Shown: positions 1-9,343, counted from the first letter of the stretch. The stretch: DNA of 64,000 nucleotides from Alphaproteobacteria bacterium (GCA_018401675.1 JAGYKM010000006.1:18792-82791); one strand, 5' to 3'. Notes: a model not told the origin generated them from the letters alone. Program-made: numbers and translations.

Positions 1-619
1 GATTCTTTCCGGTGAGAAGCGATACTTTTACCCATTGATTCTGTGAGGACTCATCTTTGCCAGTGGGTGAACGGGTTAAAGAATGGAGCCTGTAAAGTTT
101 GTTTTTGATCATAATGCCTTTACACATCTGATCACTCATTTTGGTGGTGAGTTCGCCGTAGATGCGCACGTGATATTCACGAATCCATAAGGTGGACGGA
201 CTTTGAGCGTACTGGGCAAAATCCCCTGAGTTGGTAAGAAGTAACAACCCTTCCGACATTAAGTCCAAACGACCCACAGAGATGGTGCGTTCCATGTGAG
301 GATAGTGTTGTTTAATAAAGTCAAAAACCGTTAGCCGATCATGCGTATCAGAATGGGTGGTTATAAGGCTTCTGGGTTTATAAAATCGCCAAACAAGAAC
401 CTTATTTGGCGCGCTCAGCAACTCGCCATCAATACGAATGGCATCCTTGGGTGAAACAAGCAGTGAAGGGTGGGTCACACATTCATTATTAACAAATACG
501 CGTTTTTCGAGAATGAGACGTTCTGCTTGCCTACGGGAAGCATACCCAGCATCCGCGATGGCTTTGGCAATTCGGTTTTCGCCTTGTTTTTTGGTTTGAG
601 GCGTTAAAGACTTTTCCAT
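1..619 (-). CDS. rluB: RsuA/RluB-family pseudouridine synthase (partial, 3' end beyond window)
   Basis: The minus-strand frame starts at the ATG at 619 and stays open to the window edge, so the C-terminal part is missing. About 206 residues are visible. An N-terminal S4 RNA-binding domain (about residues 15-60, with ASRRQAERLI) leads into the RsuA/RluB/RluE catalytic domain, whose signature GRLDLMSEGLLLLTNSGD carries the catalytic aspartate. Enzymes of this family isomerise a uridine in rRNA; RluB is the usual alphaproteobacterial member, modifying 23S rRNA, but RluB and RsuA cannot be separated from this fragment. It lies 29 bases downstream of hisS on the same strand, probably in one transcript. 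Confidence 0.85.
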   Translation of the reverse strand, partial: MEKSLTPQTKKQGENRIAKAIADAGYASRRQAERLILEKRVFVNNECVTHPSLLVSPKDAIRIDGELLSAPNKVLVWRFYKPRSLITTHSDTHDRLTVFDFIKQHYPHMERTISVGRLDLMSEGLLLLTNSGDFAQYAQSPSTLWIREYHVRIYGELTTKMSDQMCKGIMIKNKLYRLHSLTRSPTGKDESSQNQWVKVSLLTGKN

Positions 620-648
620 TAAATGACCTTATTTGGGAGAAAGGAGCG

Positions 649-1899
649 TCACGCTTGGGTCTGGAGATGCTCAATAACATCTTGAGGGGACATAGTTTTC
701 TGCTCTCCTGACGATAAATCTTTGACGGAGACTGTTTGAGATGCAGCCTCATCAGGGCCTATTATCAGGGCAATAGGAGATCCTAAAGAAACGGCCCGTT
801 TAAACTTTTGGTTCACTTTTCCTTCGAGAAGCATAGTGATTGAAAAGCCTTCCTTGCGGAGCGTCTGGGCGAGATCAAAGCTGGCTTTGATACAACTATC
901 ATCCAGGGGAATCAGTGCATAGGCGGGTGTCGAGGCGTTGTTCTTCCAGCTGCTTTCCATGAGGAGTCGGACCCGTTCTACGCCCATGGCCCATCCGATC
1001 GCAGGAATAGGTTTTTTGGCGCCTAAGAGCATGGCTAGCTTATCATAGCGTCCCCCAGCCAGTAGAGTTCCTTGAGCCCCGAGTTTGTCCGTGGTTATCT
1101 CAAAAATAGTATGGGAGTAGTAGTCTAGCCCCCGAACTAATTTATGATTATGAACATAAGGAATGCCTAGCTCTGATAGAGTAGAGGTGATGGTGTGAAA
1201 ATGATCTCTGGCAACGTCGGTTAGAGAATCTTGTAACAATGGAGCTTGCTGGATCAAAGGTTGATCTTCAGGTGCTTTTGAGTCCAGAATGCGCAAAGGG
1301 TTGTGGAGTAACCGATGTTTACTTTCGGCAGAGAGACCGCTCTGGCACCCAGAAAAATAAGATACAAGAACGTTAGTGTAGGCATGTCTACTTTCTTCAT
1401 CCCCCAGGGTGTTCAGTTCTAATTGGAAGTCGTGAATACCTAAGTGGTTTAAGAACCCTAGTGCCATAGCAATGGTTTCTATTTCAGTCCACGGATGGTC
1501 CGATCCTATGGACTCTACACCAACATGATAGAATTGTCTCTGTCGACCTTTTTGGGGGCGATCATAACGAAACATAGGGCCACGGTACATGAACTTCTCA
1601 TGTTGAGGTGGCATAAAGTGAGATAAGTAAGCCCGCATAACAGGTGCCGTTCCCTCAGGCCGTAACACCACCTCCTTGTCTTTGTCTCCTCGAGAGACTA
1701 AGCGAAAGAGTTCTTTGCGGATGATATCTGCCGTATTGCCTAAAGTCCGTTCAAAAAGATCTTCCCATTCGAGTATAGGGGTAATGATCTCTTTATAACC
1801 AAACCCCGATAGATAAATCTGGGCTTGTTCCAGTATAGTGGTATGCAGATCAGCTGAATCTCCCCAAAGATCGTGCGTTCCGCGAACTTGATTAAGCAT
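649..1899 (-). CDS. hisS: Histidyl-tRNA synthetase
   Basis: A 416-residue class II aminoacyl-tRNA synthetase charging tRNA-His, a normal length for the family. Motif 2 (VLRPEGTAPVMRAYLSH, about residues 73-90), the histidine-binding segment GLDYYSHTIFE (about residue 260) and motif 3 (GWAMGVERVRLLME, about residue 303) are all readable, followed by the C-terminal anticodon-binding domain. The ATG at 1899 has a strong ribosome-binding site (GAGAGGGGA) a few bases upstream, which supports this start. The pseudouridine synthase gene follows on the same strand. Nothing about the gene is unusual. Confidence 0.97.
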   Translation of the reverse strand: MLNQVRGTHDLWGDSADLHTTILEQAQIYLSGFGYKEIITPILEWEDLFERTLGNTADIIRKELFRLVSRGDKDKEVVLRPEGTAPVMRAYLSHFMPPQHEKFMYRGPMFRYDRPQKGRQRQFYHVGVESIGSDHPWTEIETIAMALGFLNHLGIHDFQLELNTLGDEESRHAYTNVLVSYFSGCQSGLSAESKHRLLHNPLRILDSKAPEDQPLIQQAPLLQDSLTDVARDHFHTITSTLSELGIPYVHNHKLVRGLDYYSHTIFEITTDKLGAQGTLLAGGRYDKLAMLLGAKKPIPAIGWAMGVERVRLLMESSWKNNASTPAYALIPLDDSCIKASFDLAQTLRKEGFSITMLLEGKVNQKFKRAVSLGSPIALIIGPDEAASQTVSVKDLSSGEQKTMSPQDVIEHLQTQA

Positions 1900-2013
1900 A
1901 AAGATCCCCTCTCGTCAGTTTGGTAACTTTTCCCAAAGAGGACTGTATAGTATTTTAAATAAGTTGGATATCCATTTCGACAAGGCCTCAACCATGAAAA
2001 GTCAGCGGTTATC

Positions 2014-2928
2014 TCATTCCAAAGATAGAATAAGCCCCTCAGTTTGGCTTTGTGAGGCACTTAGGTTTAGGGGGATATTTCTTTTAACATCCCCGCTTTT
2101 ACCCACGACTGCATACCTTTGGTCTCCTTTATGAATTTCCAGCCCCCCCGCATTTCCGGTAGTAAGGGTAGAGTTGGTTTCAGGTGAGAAAGTATAGGTA
2201 TCACCTGGTAGCAGCGTTTTAGTGTAGACAACCTTACCCGAATCATCTTTCAATTCAATCCACACCTTTTCTATGGCTTTAAAAATAAACGGCGCGTTCG
2301 ATTGGGGTTCTTGGGGTTGTGAGGGCGTTTCTGCGGCCCAGGCCACTTCACTTGTGTTTTCTTGTGCAGAAGAAGAGCTGGGAAGAGATGAGGTATCAAT
2401 GGAAAGAGGGTCAATGGAAGATGCTGGGGGTTTCGTAATGGCTTTAGGTGCGGTAACGGAGACAGGCAGCTCTTCAGGAAGATCAGGCATGTCTATTGTA
2501 TTTGAGGGCGCAGGGGGAGCGCTAGAAAAAGTTTCCCACAGAAAAAAAGCGACCCCAAGAGCCGCGATAGCTAGGAGGAGATGATACCAGTTCGGCCGTA
2601 TTTTCGGAGAAATTTCATGGCTAATAGGGGACTGATATACAGGTATATGTCCTAAATCTTTACCAAATTGATCGGCCAAGAGTGTAGGATTTAACTTAAG
2701 GTATTGGGCATAAGATCCGACAAAACCAAGGGTATAGACCCGTTCGGGCAATTGAGAGAATTTCATTTCTTCAAGGGCAGACAGATATCTCTCATTAATA
2801 CATAACTCGGCCGCAACTGTCTTAAGGGATTTCTTCTGTGCGATGCGTTCCTTCTGTAGAACTTTTCCAGGAGTCAAAGTGAGAGCTTGAGAGGGAACTT
2901 CTTCTAATGGGGCTGCTTTTTTTGACAT
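2014..2928 (-). CDS. RodZ-like membrane protein (HTH plus DUF4115)
   Basis: A 304-residue protein if started at the ATG at 2928 (MSKKAAPLEE); an upstream in-frame start at 3045 adds 39 residues unlike the family and is not preferred. Residues about 20-85 form a Xre/RodZ-type helix-turn-helix (LQKERIAQKKSLKTVAAEL, RYLSALE), followed by one membrane segment (about 113-130, LLLAIAALGVAFFLWE), a Pro/Ser-rich linker and a C-terminal beta domain of the DUF4115 type (VWIELKDDSGKVVYTKTL). RodZ links MreB to the inner membrane in cell-shape control. mreB is not in view, so the role is inferred from domain order. hisS lies downstream after about 115 bases. Confidence 0.8.
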   Translation of the reverse strand: MSKKAAPLEEVPSQALTLTPGKVLQKERIAQKKSLKTVAAELCINERYLSALEEMKFSQLPERVYTLGFVGSYAQYLKLNPTLLADQFGKDLGHIPVYQSPISHEISPKIRPNWYHLLLAIAALGVAFFLWETFSSAPPAPSNTIDMPDLPEELPVSVTAPKAITKPPASSIDPLSIDTSSLPSSSSAQENTSEVAWAAETPSQPQEPQSNAPFIFKAIEKVWIELKDDSGKVVYTKTLLPGDTYTFSPETNSTLTTGNAGGLEIHKGDQRYAVVGKSGDVKRNIPLNLSASQSQTEGLILSLE

Positions 2929-3185
2929 TATGGTAAGCCTCAAGTATTTGTAAGAGCGAAAGACTGTAGAAACTGAGATAGGATTCAAGAAGAACTTGTC
3001 TAATCGACACCCCCGGCTCTTGTAACTACAATAAGATACACCCATGAGTAAAACAGAAATAGGAGTTGATGAAAACCCCCATTTTTTTTGTAAAACACAT
3101 ATTTATTTTATAAAAGCGGGGTCTTGCGGGGAATTCTGAGATCAAAAAGCCCATCAGAAGAGCCGCCTAAGGGGAACTAGCTGGG

Positions 3186-4307
3186 TTAGACGGGACTGGC
3201 CCCGAGGAAGCAGGAATTGGCCTGGGCTATAAGATCATTGAAAATATCTCTTAAAGGTTCCTCTTGAGTGACCATGCCCACGCTTTGTCCTGCCATAATA
3301 GATCCCGACTCCACATCCCCGTCAATCACTGCTTTTTTGAGGCTTCCTGCCCAAAAATGTTCTATTTCCAATTGAGCTTGAGCGGCGTCTAGGTGCCCAG
3401 CATCTACTTTATGAATGAGTTCTTTTTGTTTCCGAATAAAATCTTGGGTGGCTTTATTTTCTATTGCGCGCACTGGTATCACTGGAAAACGACTATCCAG
3501 TTGGCTGCAAACTGTAGCATTTCTAGATTTTGCACGAATAAATACTTCCTTGAAGGCAGGATGGGCTTGGGATTCGGTAGAGCACACAAAACGGGTCCCC
3601 AACTGGCATCCTGCGGCCCCCATTTTTAAGAATGATACGATTGCTTCCCCTCTACCTATACCGCCTGCCATAAAGATGGGGACGGTTTTTCCAAAACAGG
3701 GGAGTATTTCTTGAGCAAGGACTGTGGTGCTTACAGGGCCTACATGACCTCCAGCTTCCATGCCTTCTAAAATTAAAGCATCAACTCCACGTTGAATTAA
3801 TTTGGCTGCCAGAGGAGGGGCAGAGGCAAAACAGATGAGTTTAACCTTTTCTTTTTTCAACCGATCAATGGCTCCAGGTGGGGGAAGTCCTCCTCCTAAA
3901 ACAATATGAGAGACTTTTAACGAACAGGCTATATCGAGAAGGGTCTCAAAGTGGGGATGCATAGTGATGATATTAACGCCGAAGGGGGCTTTGGTTAGAC
4001 TTTGGGTGCCTTTAATTTCTTTCTCAAAAAGATCTGGTGGCATGGAGCCGCAGGCCAAGACCCCGAATCCCCCTGCATTAGAGAGGGCAGAGACGAGCTT
4101 TCGTTCTGAGACCCAAGTCATGGCCCCACCCAAGATAGCGTATTGGCTTCCTAAAAAATCGGTTCCACGTTTCCACAGCTTTGAAAGCTCTTCACAGGGA
4201 GTTTGAACTTGTGTATGCATAAACAACTCTCGTAAGATAGACCATGGGGAGAACCCCAGAGTGGATGAAACCTTAGACAACGCAGCTTTAGCCGTGTCAC
4301 GCATCAA
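3186..4307 (-). CDS. NPD/FabK-family flavin oxidoreductase (nitronate monooxygenase-like)
   Basis: A TIM-barrel FMN enzyme of the nitronate monooxygenase / enoyl-ACP reductase II superfamily. Visible signatures are the N-terminal AILGGAMTWVSERKLVSALS, APFGVNI, the flavin-binding EGMEAGGHVG, MAGGIGRGEAI, GAAGCQLGTRF and the C-terminal GSIMAGQSVGMV, which is typical of FabK-like sequences. It may supply the enoyl reduction step of fatty acid synthesis or detoxify nitronates; the sequence alone does not decide. The first 29 residues are unlike the family, and an ATG at 4220 (MHTQVQTP) may be the true start. It is divergently arranged with ubiG across a gap of under 50 bases. Confidence 0.75.
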   Translation of the reverse strand: MMRDTAKAALSKVSSTLGFSPWSILRELFMHTQVQTPCEELSKLWKRGTDFLGSQYAILGGAMTWVSERKLVSALSNAGGFGVLACGSMPPDLFEKEIKGTQSLTKAPFGVNIITMHPHFETLLDIACSLKVSHIVLGGGLPPPGAIDRLKKEKVKLICFASAPPLAAKLIQRGVDALILEGMEAGGHVGPVSTTVLAQEILPCFGKTVPIFMAGGIGRGEAIVSFLKMGAAGCQLGTRFVCSTESQAHPAFKEVFIRAKSRNATVCSQLDSRFPVIPVRAIENKATQDFIRKQKELIHKVDAGHLDAAQAQLEIEHFWAGSLKKAVIDGDVESGSIMAGQSVGMVTQEEPLRDIFNDLIAQANSCFLGASPV

Positions 4308-4354
4308 AATTGAAGGTGTTTTAGGTGAATGTCAATATTATTAGGGATCTTTAG

Positions 4355-5068
4355 GTGCAAAAGTTTTTAGAGGCCTCCTCAACAGTTTTTAGTAATTTTT
4401 CGGACTCATGGTGGGATCCTGGGGGAACTTATGGGATCTTACATTGCTTGAATCCTTTGCGTCTCAGTTATGTAAAGCGGCAACTTCTAGTTCATGGGCG
4501 AGCCATCAGGTCTTTAAAATGGCTTGATTTAGGATGTGGAGGGGGTCTTTTGGCAGAACCGCTCTGTCGTTTGGGAGGAAGAGTTACAGGAATTGACTCT
4601 GATCAAGGATCCATTGAGTGTGCTCGCCTTCACGCTCTCTCCCAACAGCTCTCAATTACCTATCACGTGGGCAAAGCGGAAGATTATACAGATAGATTTG
4701 AGTCAACTTTTGAGTGCGTGACAGCCTTTGAAGTCATAGAACATGTGGACGATGTGATGGCTTTCTTGACTTGTTGTCAGAAGTATCTAAAACCCGGAGG
4801 GTATTTATTTTTATCAACCATGAATCGGACTTGGAAATCCTATCTATTAGGCATAGTTATGGCAGAGTCTATTTTAAAATGGGTTCCTTCAGGAATGCAC
4901 GATTGGTCGTTGTTTTTAAAACCTTCGGAGCTTATCTCTAAGTTAATTTCTTTGGGTTTTGAAGTGGAAAATATCCAAGGCTACACCTACGAGGTGAGAT
5001 CTGATACGTGGACGTTTAATGGAGATCTTGACGTGAACTATATGGTAACGGCACGGTTACCACTCTAG
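4355..5068 (+). CDS. ubiG: Ubiquinone biosynthesis O-methyltransferase
   Basis: A 237-residue SAM-dependent methyltransferase that performs both O-methylations of ubiquinone synthesis. The N-terminal SDSWWDPGGTYGILHCLNPLR matches the UbiG hallmark WWDP.G....LH..NP.R. Motif I is LDLGCGGGLLAEPL (about residues 55-68), followed by GIDSD, AFEVIEHV and LFLSTMNRTWKSYL. The start is a GTG preceded by AGGGA. Length and motifs are normal. Together with ubiA at 34 kb it implies a ubiquinone-based respiratory chain. It stands alone on the plus strand, facing trkH. Confidence 0.93.
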   Translation: MQKFLEASSTVFSNFSDSWWDPGGTYGILHCLNPLRLSYVKRQLLVHGRAIRSLKWLDLGCGGGLLAEPLCRLGGRVTGIDSDQGSIECARLHALSQQLSITYHVGKAEDYTDRFESTFECVTAFEVIEHVDDVMAFLTCCQKYLKPGGYLFLSTMNRTWKSYLLGIVMAESILKWVPSGMHDWSLFLKPSELISKLISLGFEVENIQGYTYEVRSDTWTFNGDLDVNYMVTARLPL

Positions 5069-5103
5069 CTCTTACAGAAACTTAAGGAGCACCAAGGGGG
5101 TAT

Positions 5104-6560
5104 CTACTCTCTCCAAAAGTAAGGTGTAAAAAGAACCATCACTGTAAGGAGTTCTAGACGCCCGAGAATCATGCCAACTATAAAGAAAATTTTAGATAAA
5201 ACCGGGAGCAAAATAAAGGTGTGATTAGAAGCTTGGGAGGCATCTAATTGAACGCCAACATTTCCCAAAGCGGTGGCTGAACATGATAAAGCTTGGACAA
5301 AGCTTAGGCCACAGAATGCGAATATTCCAGCTAAGCATATAAAAGAGAATCCATAGAGAGCTAAAAAGCTCAATACCGAGATGATGACGGAATTTGAGAG
5401 AGGACGCTTGTTATAGGTTAATAAAAAAACGCCTTTTGGATGCCGAATGAGCTTAAAATACATTTGTGCCACTAAATAAAGGACCTGGAATCTAAAAATT
5501 TTGATCCCACCACTTGTAGAGCCAGTGCAGCCTCCAATAAAAGCATAAAGAAAATCAGAACAGCTGGAAAAGTAGCAAAATGGGAATAGTCGCCAAGGGT
5601 AAATCCTGTAGTAGTGACTAAGGAAATAACAAGAAATCCCCACCCTAAAGTATCTTCACTATAAAAGGTGGAGTGGGTAAAGAATTGCCATAAACATAAG
5701 CTTAGAATTAGGAGGGCAATGATGAGCACATAAAACCGAATCTGAGAATCCTGCCAGAGAATATGGCTTTCTCCATGGCCAAATCGCACAAAAAGGATTA
5801 ACGTGCTTCCTCCTATGAGCATGAACACACACAAGACCAGTTGGATTAAAGAATTTCCGTCGTAGGCTGCCAAAGAGACATCATGGGTGGAAAAACCTCC
5901 AGTGGATAAAGTGCTTAAAGCATGGCAAATTGCATCAAACAAGGGCATCCCCGCCAAAGCGAGGCACAAGGCACAAATTATGGTGAGCAGAAAATAGATG
6001 GAAAAAATAGCCGATGAGATTTGAGAGACACGGGGCAGAATTTTTTCAGACCGGTCTGAAAATTCACTATGGAAAAGTTGCATTCCGCCAATGCGCAAGA
6101 AAGGAAAAATCGTTAGTGCCATGAGAATTATGCCGATGCCTCCAATGCTTTGGAGAAGAGCTCTCCAAAGAAGGATGCCATGAGACGCTTGATCTAAGTT
6201 GGTTAAAATAGTGGCGCCTGTGGTGGTAAGGCCAGATGTGGATTCAAAAAAAGCATCCATAAATGAAATACTGAGATTTTGGGAAAACAAAAAAGGCAAA
6301 GATCCAACCAAACATAGGCTAATCCAAGTGACCGTCGTCAGTAAGAAAATTTCCTGTATGTTCAAAGTGATTGGGCCTGAAGGTTTTGACGACAAAATAA
6401 GGACAAGTCCAATGACGCCGCCCGTTAGTGCAGAAAGTAAGAAGGTAACCCATTCATTCCCCGCAAAACACAGTTCTAGCCCCATAGGAATAATCATGGT
6501 CCCCGATAAGATGAGAACCAAGATCCCTATAACGTAGCTAAGATATCTAAGATGAATCAT
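5104..6560 (-). pseudogene. trkH: TrkH-type potassium uptake protein, frameshifted
   Basis: The channel-forming subunit of a Trk K+ uptake system, with about ten membrane segments. The first 340 or so residues (6560 down to about 5540) read in one frame, with ESTSGLTTTGATIL and ALSTLSTGGFSTH selectivity loops. The last third continues in another frame from FIGGCTGSTSGGIKIFRF, the family's conserved loop, to the stop at 5104. The switch falls at the A4 run at 5539-5542 (plus strand); one more A would restore FFMLFIGGCTG, so a single-base deletion explains the break. This is either a recent pseudogene or a sequence error. apaG lies just upstream. No trkA is in the window. Confidence 0.85.
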
Positions 6561-6566
6561 GATTTT

Positions 6567-6965
6567 TTAATTCAACACAACCAGTTGATGAGGGCTATCT
6601 AAAGAAAAAGCAGGGATCTCTACAGTAAATTCTTCCCCTTCTTCCGTTTCCATGGTGTATTCTCCCGACATAATTCCCGAAGGGGTGGATAAGGGAGTTC
6701 CACTAGTATACTCAAAATGTTCAGTGGAAAGAAGCCGCGGAGATTGGCCAATAACACCTTCCCCGCGAATGTGGTGGAACCGGCCTAGCGCATCAGTTAT
6801 TTTCCAGTATCTGCGAATGAGTCTTACCGTTTCAAGGCGGTTATTTTCAATGCGGACCCGATAGGCCCACATATAATGATGTGCCTCGGGTCTTGACTGT
6901 TCCTTAAGAAACACTACATCGATAGTTACTTTTATATCGTGGGACGTTGCAGAGTACATTCGCAT
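6567..6965 (-). CDS. apaG: ApaG domain protein
   Basis: A 132-residue protein that is essentially one ApaG (DUF525) domain, an immunoglobulin-like fold. Conserved pieces are YMWAYRVRIENN, RLIRRYWKITDALG, VRGEGVIGQSP-like HIRGEGVIGQSPRLLSTEHFEYTSG and GIMSGEYTM. The biochemical role is poorly defined; mutants in enterobacteria affect Co2+ resistance and Mg2+ efflux. It is followed by trkH on the same strand only 6 bases later, so the two are probably co-transcribed. Length and motifs are normal. Confidence 0.92.
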   Translation of the reverse strand: MRMYSATSHDIKVTIDVVFLKEQSRPEAHHYMWAYRVRIENNRLETVRLIRRYWKITDALGRFHHIRGEGVIGQSPRLLSTEHFEYTSGTPLSTPSGIMSGEYTMETEEGEEFTVEIPAFSLDSPHQLVVLN

Positions 6966-7423
6966 ATCCTTTTAGATTTTCTTGACTACGTTGCACGAAA
7001 GTTTCCTAAGGTGCAACAGGGTAGTTATTATGGAGCCACTAAAAAAGGTCCCACCAAAAGAGTGATTATTTTATCTTGACTCAAGTCGGTATCATTTTGA
7101 ATGGGAGGAATAACATTGTCCTTTTAAGCTTTGAAGAAGGGGATCGAGGCGTTGTGTAACTTTGAGGGTACCAGTAGGGACAGGGTGGGTAGGAATTCTT
7201 AGGGGATAAGTCCGTGTATAAAAGACGAAGACTAGTGCCTCGTGGGAAGTTCTCGCAAAACTGTGCACAGGAATCCATGGTCAGCCTATGGGCCCAATAG
7301 GGATAGAGATCCTAGGCTGAATGTGCTCACTCAAAGAAAAATTAAGAGTACACATCTCGAGACAAAAGAAAGCGGGTAAAATTTGTCTCAATGATATAAG
7401 AAACACTGAATAGGGGCAAAATC
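6966..7423. other. Intergenic region upstream of rluC
   Basis: About 460 bases with no convincing gene. Short open stretches on both strands show no family motif. The region must hold the divergent promoters of apaG (minus) and of the rluC unit (plus), but no clear -35/-10 pair was recognised. Confidence 0.4.
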
Positions 7424-7552
7424 ATGTTAAAAGGGGAGCCGGGACCAATAATTTTCCCGATGCGTGACGTCCCTGAGCCCCCTACATCAGCCCACCCTGA
7501 GTGGGTCATCTATCTGAAAGAGAACCTTAATGATCATCAAGCCGCTTTATGA
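7424..7552 (+). CDS. Possible 42-residue protein overlapping the rluC start
   Basis: A short frame opens at the ATG at 7424, 6 to 10 bases after an AGGGG ribosome-binding site, and encodes 42 residues beginning MLKGEPGPIIFPMRDVPEPP and ending at the TGA at 7550-7552. It overlaps the rluC start at 7530 in another frame, an arrangement compatible with translational coupling; a second rluC start candidate at 7554 lies just past its stop. The composition (proline-rich, with WVIYLKENL) looks protein-like, but no family was recognised. It may be spurious. Confidence 0.35.
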   Translation: MLKGEPGPIIFPMRDVPEPPTSAHPEWVIYLKENLNDHQAAL

Positions 7553-8570
7553 GATGCATAAGAACTTGTTAAGAGTTTATCCTAATCCTGCGCCCATTAG
7601 GCTGGATAAATTCTTCAAATCTTGTTTGCCCCGGCTTTCTTATGCAAGTTTGCAAAAATATATCAGAAAAGGCCATATACGCTTAAAAAACCAAAAAACC
7701 AGTCCTTCTTCCTTACTGGGCTATGGCGATGAGATTGCGATGTCTAGTGTGCTCACTGAGGCATTTCCTGATTTGTCACAGAAAAAAACGGCATCAACTA
7801 CTAAGGTAGTGGCCCTGGAGCCATCCGACATTGCCATGTTTCAAGAAGGAATACTCTACGAAGATGATCAAGTGATCGTATGGAATAAACCCCAAGGATT
7901 GGCTGTGCAAGGAGGTACGCGACTCTATAAACATTTAGATGGGGTCTTGATAGCTATGGCCGCTGAGGGACTATTTTCGACCCAGGAACGGCCTCGTCTT
8001 GTTCATCGATTAGACAAAGATACAAGTGGGATTCTTTTATTAGCAAAAACTCTTGCCATGACTACTTTTCTTATGAAAGCTTTCCAAGAGCATAGGGTTC
8101 AGAAAGAATATGTTGCGTTGATAGAGGGTATTATGCCTGAACAAGAGGGAGTGATTGAGGTTCCTTTATCTAAGAAAGAGATTCAAGGAACCGAGAAAGT
8201 TGTCGTAGATTATGCGGAAGGGCGGACCGCCACCACATTGTACAAGACAATTCAATCCTATAAGTCAGATTACTCTTTAGTGAATCTGTTTCCTAAGACG
8301 GGAAGGACGCATCAACTTAGGGTTCATTGTGCTACGATGAATGCCCCTATAGTGGGCGATGGAAAATATGGGGCGAAAGGTAGGGCCATTCTCCCCAAAA
8401 AAACCACTTTATGTTTGCATGCTTATGGCATCACTTTTCCTCTCCTTTCAGGTGAAATGAAGACTTTTTATACTCCTTTGCCTAGGGCATTTAAGGATAT
8501 CTTGCCCTTGCTGGATTTTAATAAGACTTGGGATTTGTATAATGCGGAAAAAATTCAAAAAAGGGATTAG
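7530..8570 (+). CDS. rluC: RluC/RluD-family 23S rRNA pseudouridine synthase
   Basis: A 346-residue pseudouridine synthase of the RluA superfamily. The N-terminal S4 domain (about residues 20-75, RLDKFFKSCLPRLSYASLQKY) is followed by the catalytic domain with PRLVHRLDKDTSGILLLAKT, where the Asp of HRLDKDTSG is catalytic, and TGRTHQLRVHCA. RluC modifies 23S rRNA positions 955, 2504 and 2580 in E. coli; RluC is chosen over RluD from general architecture and is not certain. The start could be 7530 (upstream AGAG) or the ATG at 7554. It is the only clear gene of its transcription unit. Confidence 0.88.
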   Translation: MIIKPLYEMHKNLLRVYPNPAPIRLDKFFKSCLPRLSYASLQKYIRKGHIRLKNQKTSPSSLLGYGDEIAMSSVLTEAFPDLSQKKTASTTKVVALEPSDIAMFQEGILYEDDQVIVWNKPQGLAVQGGTRLYKHLDGVLIAMAAEGLFSTQERPRLVHRLDKDTSGILLLAKTLAMTTFLMKAFQEHRVQKEYVALIEGIMPEQEGVIEVPLSKKEIQGTEKVVVDYAEGRTATTLYKTIQSYKSDYSLVNLFPKTGRTHQLRVHCATMNAPIVGDGKYGAKGRAILPKKTTLCLHAYGITFPLLSGEMKTFYTPLPRAFKDILPLLDFNKTWDLYNAEKIQKRD

Positions 8571-8753
8571 GTTTTGGAGTTATTTCTCTCTTTTGTGTCT
8601 TTTTCACACCAAAAGAGCAATAAGAAAGAGCTAATGATATGAATTAAAGATCATTATTGTGACGTTAGTAGAAAACATGATAGCATGAGCTTCTAAATTG
8701 GTATTCTTAGGCCGTTAGGCCTGACAACAAAAACGATTTGAAAGGGGAGAAAA

Positions 8754-9224
8754 ATGGAAAAAACAGAAAAAAACGGCGCAGGGAAGAAAACGGCTGAACA
8801 CTATCTTCCAGCTTTGAAGAGATTTTACCAAAATTTGTCAATTTATTTAATCACCAACGTGGTTTTGGTAATTGTTTGGCTTCTATCGGAGACTCTTTTT
8901 TGGCCTATTTGGGTAATGATCGGCTGGGGTGTGCCTATCTTGTTTATGGGTTATGAAGCGGGTGTTTTGCCTCCTTTTATTGATAGTCTTATTGCTTCTT
9001 TGTGTAATAGCATTCCTTTTATGAGAAAAGGCTGGGTGAATGCTAAGGCTGAATCTATGGCTACTCGGGCGAATAAAGGACGTGCTTACGCCAATGAAGG
9101 AACACTGGCAGCCACAAAGACATCCGTGAAATCCCCAGTTGCTAAAAAGAAAAGCGTGCCTAAAACTACTGTTAAGAAGAAAGCACCAGCTGCAGTGAAA
9201 AAGGTAACAAAAAAGAAGAAATAA
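8754..9224 (+). CDS. Two-TM membrane protein with Ala/Lys-rich histone-like tail
   Basis: A 156-residue protein. Residues about 18-65 match the pattern of the 2TM domain (PF13239 type): YLPALKRFYQNLSIYLITN, a hydrophobic helix, then FWPIWVMIGWGVPILFM. Residues about 66-95 contain a further weakly hydrophobic stretch. The last 45 residues are almost wholly Lys, Ala, Val, Thr and Pro (KSPVAKKKSVPKTTVKKKA), like histone H1 or AlgP-type tails. This suggests a membrane anchor holding a nucleic-acid-binding or other polyanion-binding tail at the inner face; that is inference. It has a good ribosome-binding site (AAAGGGGAG) and its own terminator. Confidence 0.8.
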   Translation: MEKTEKNGAGKKTAEHYLPALKRFYQNLSIYLITNVVLVIVWLLSETLFWPIWVMIGWGVPILFMGYEAGVLPPFIDSLIASLCNSIPFMRKGWVNAKAESMATRANKGRAYANEGTLAATKTSVKSPVAKKKSVPKTTVKKKAPAAVKKVTKKKK

Positions 9225-9273
9225 AGCCAAGTTGCATTTTCAAACCTGCCTTGTCTTTTCTAAGTAAGACGAC

Positions 9274-9308
9274 AAAAAACCCTCGGGAAAATCCCGGGGG
9301 TTTTTTTA
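9274..9308 (+). terminator. Rho-independent terminator of the 2TM gene
   Basis: An A-run, a GC-rich stem (CCCTCGGG, loop AAAA, TCCCGGGGG) and a run of seven T form a canonical intrinsic terminator about 50 bases after the stop of the preceding gene. Confidence 0.88.
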
Positions 9309-9343
9309 TTCTCGATTTGTTTTTAGATGATCAAGCGAAAAGT

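Noticed and set aside
2273..2584. Plus-strand open frame opposite the RodZ-like gene
   Set aside because: A shadow of a Pro/Ser-rich coding stretch on the other strand; low-complexity product and no start signal.
7081..7278. Minus-strand 65-residue frame in the gap before rluC
   Set aside because: Odd composition rich in Pro/Tyr/Ser, no start signal, no family resemblance.
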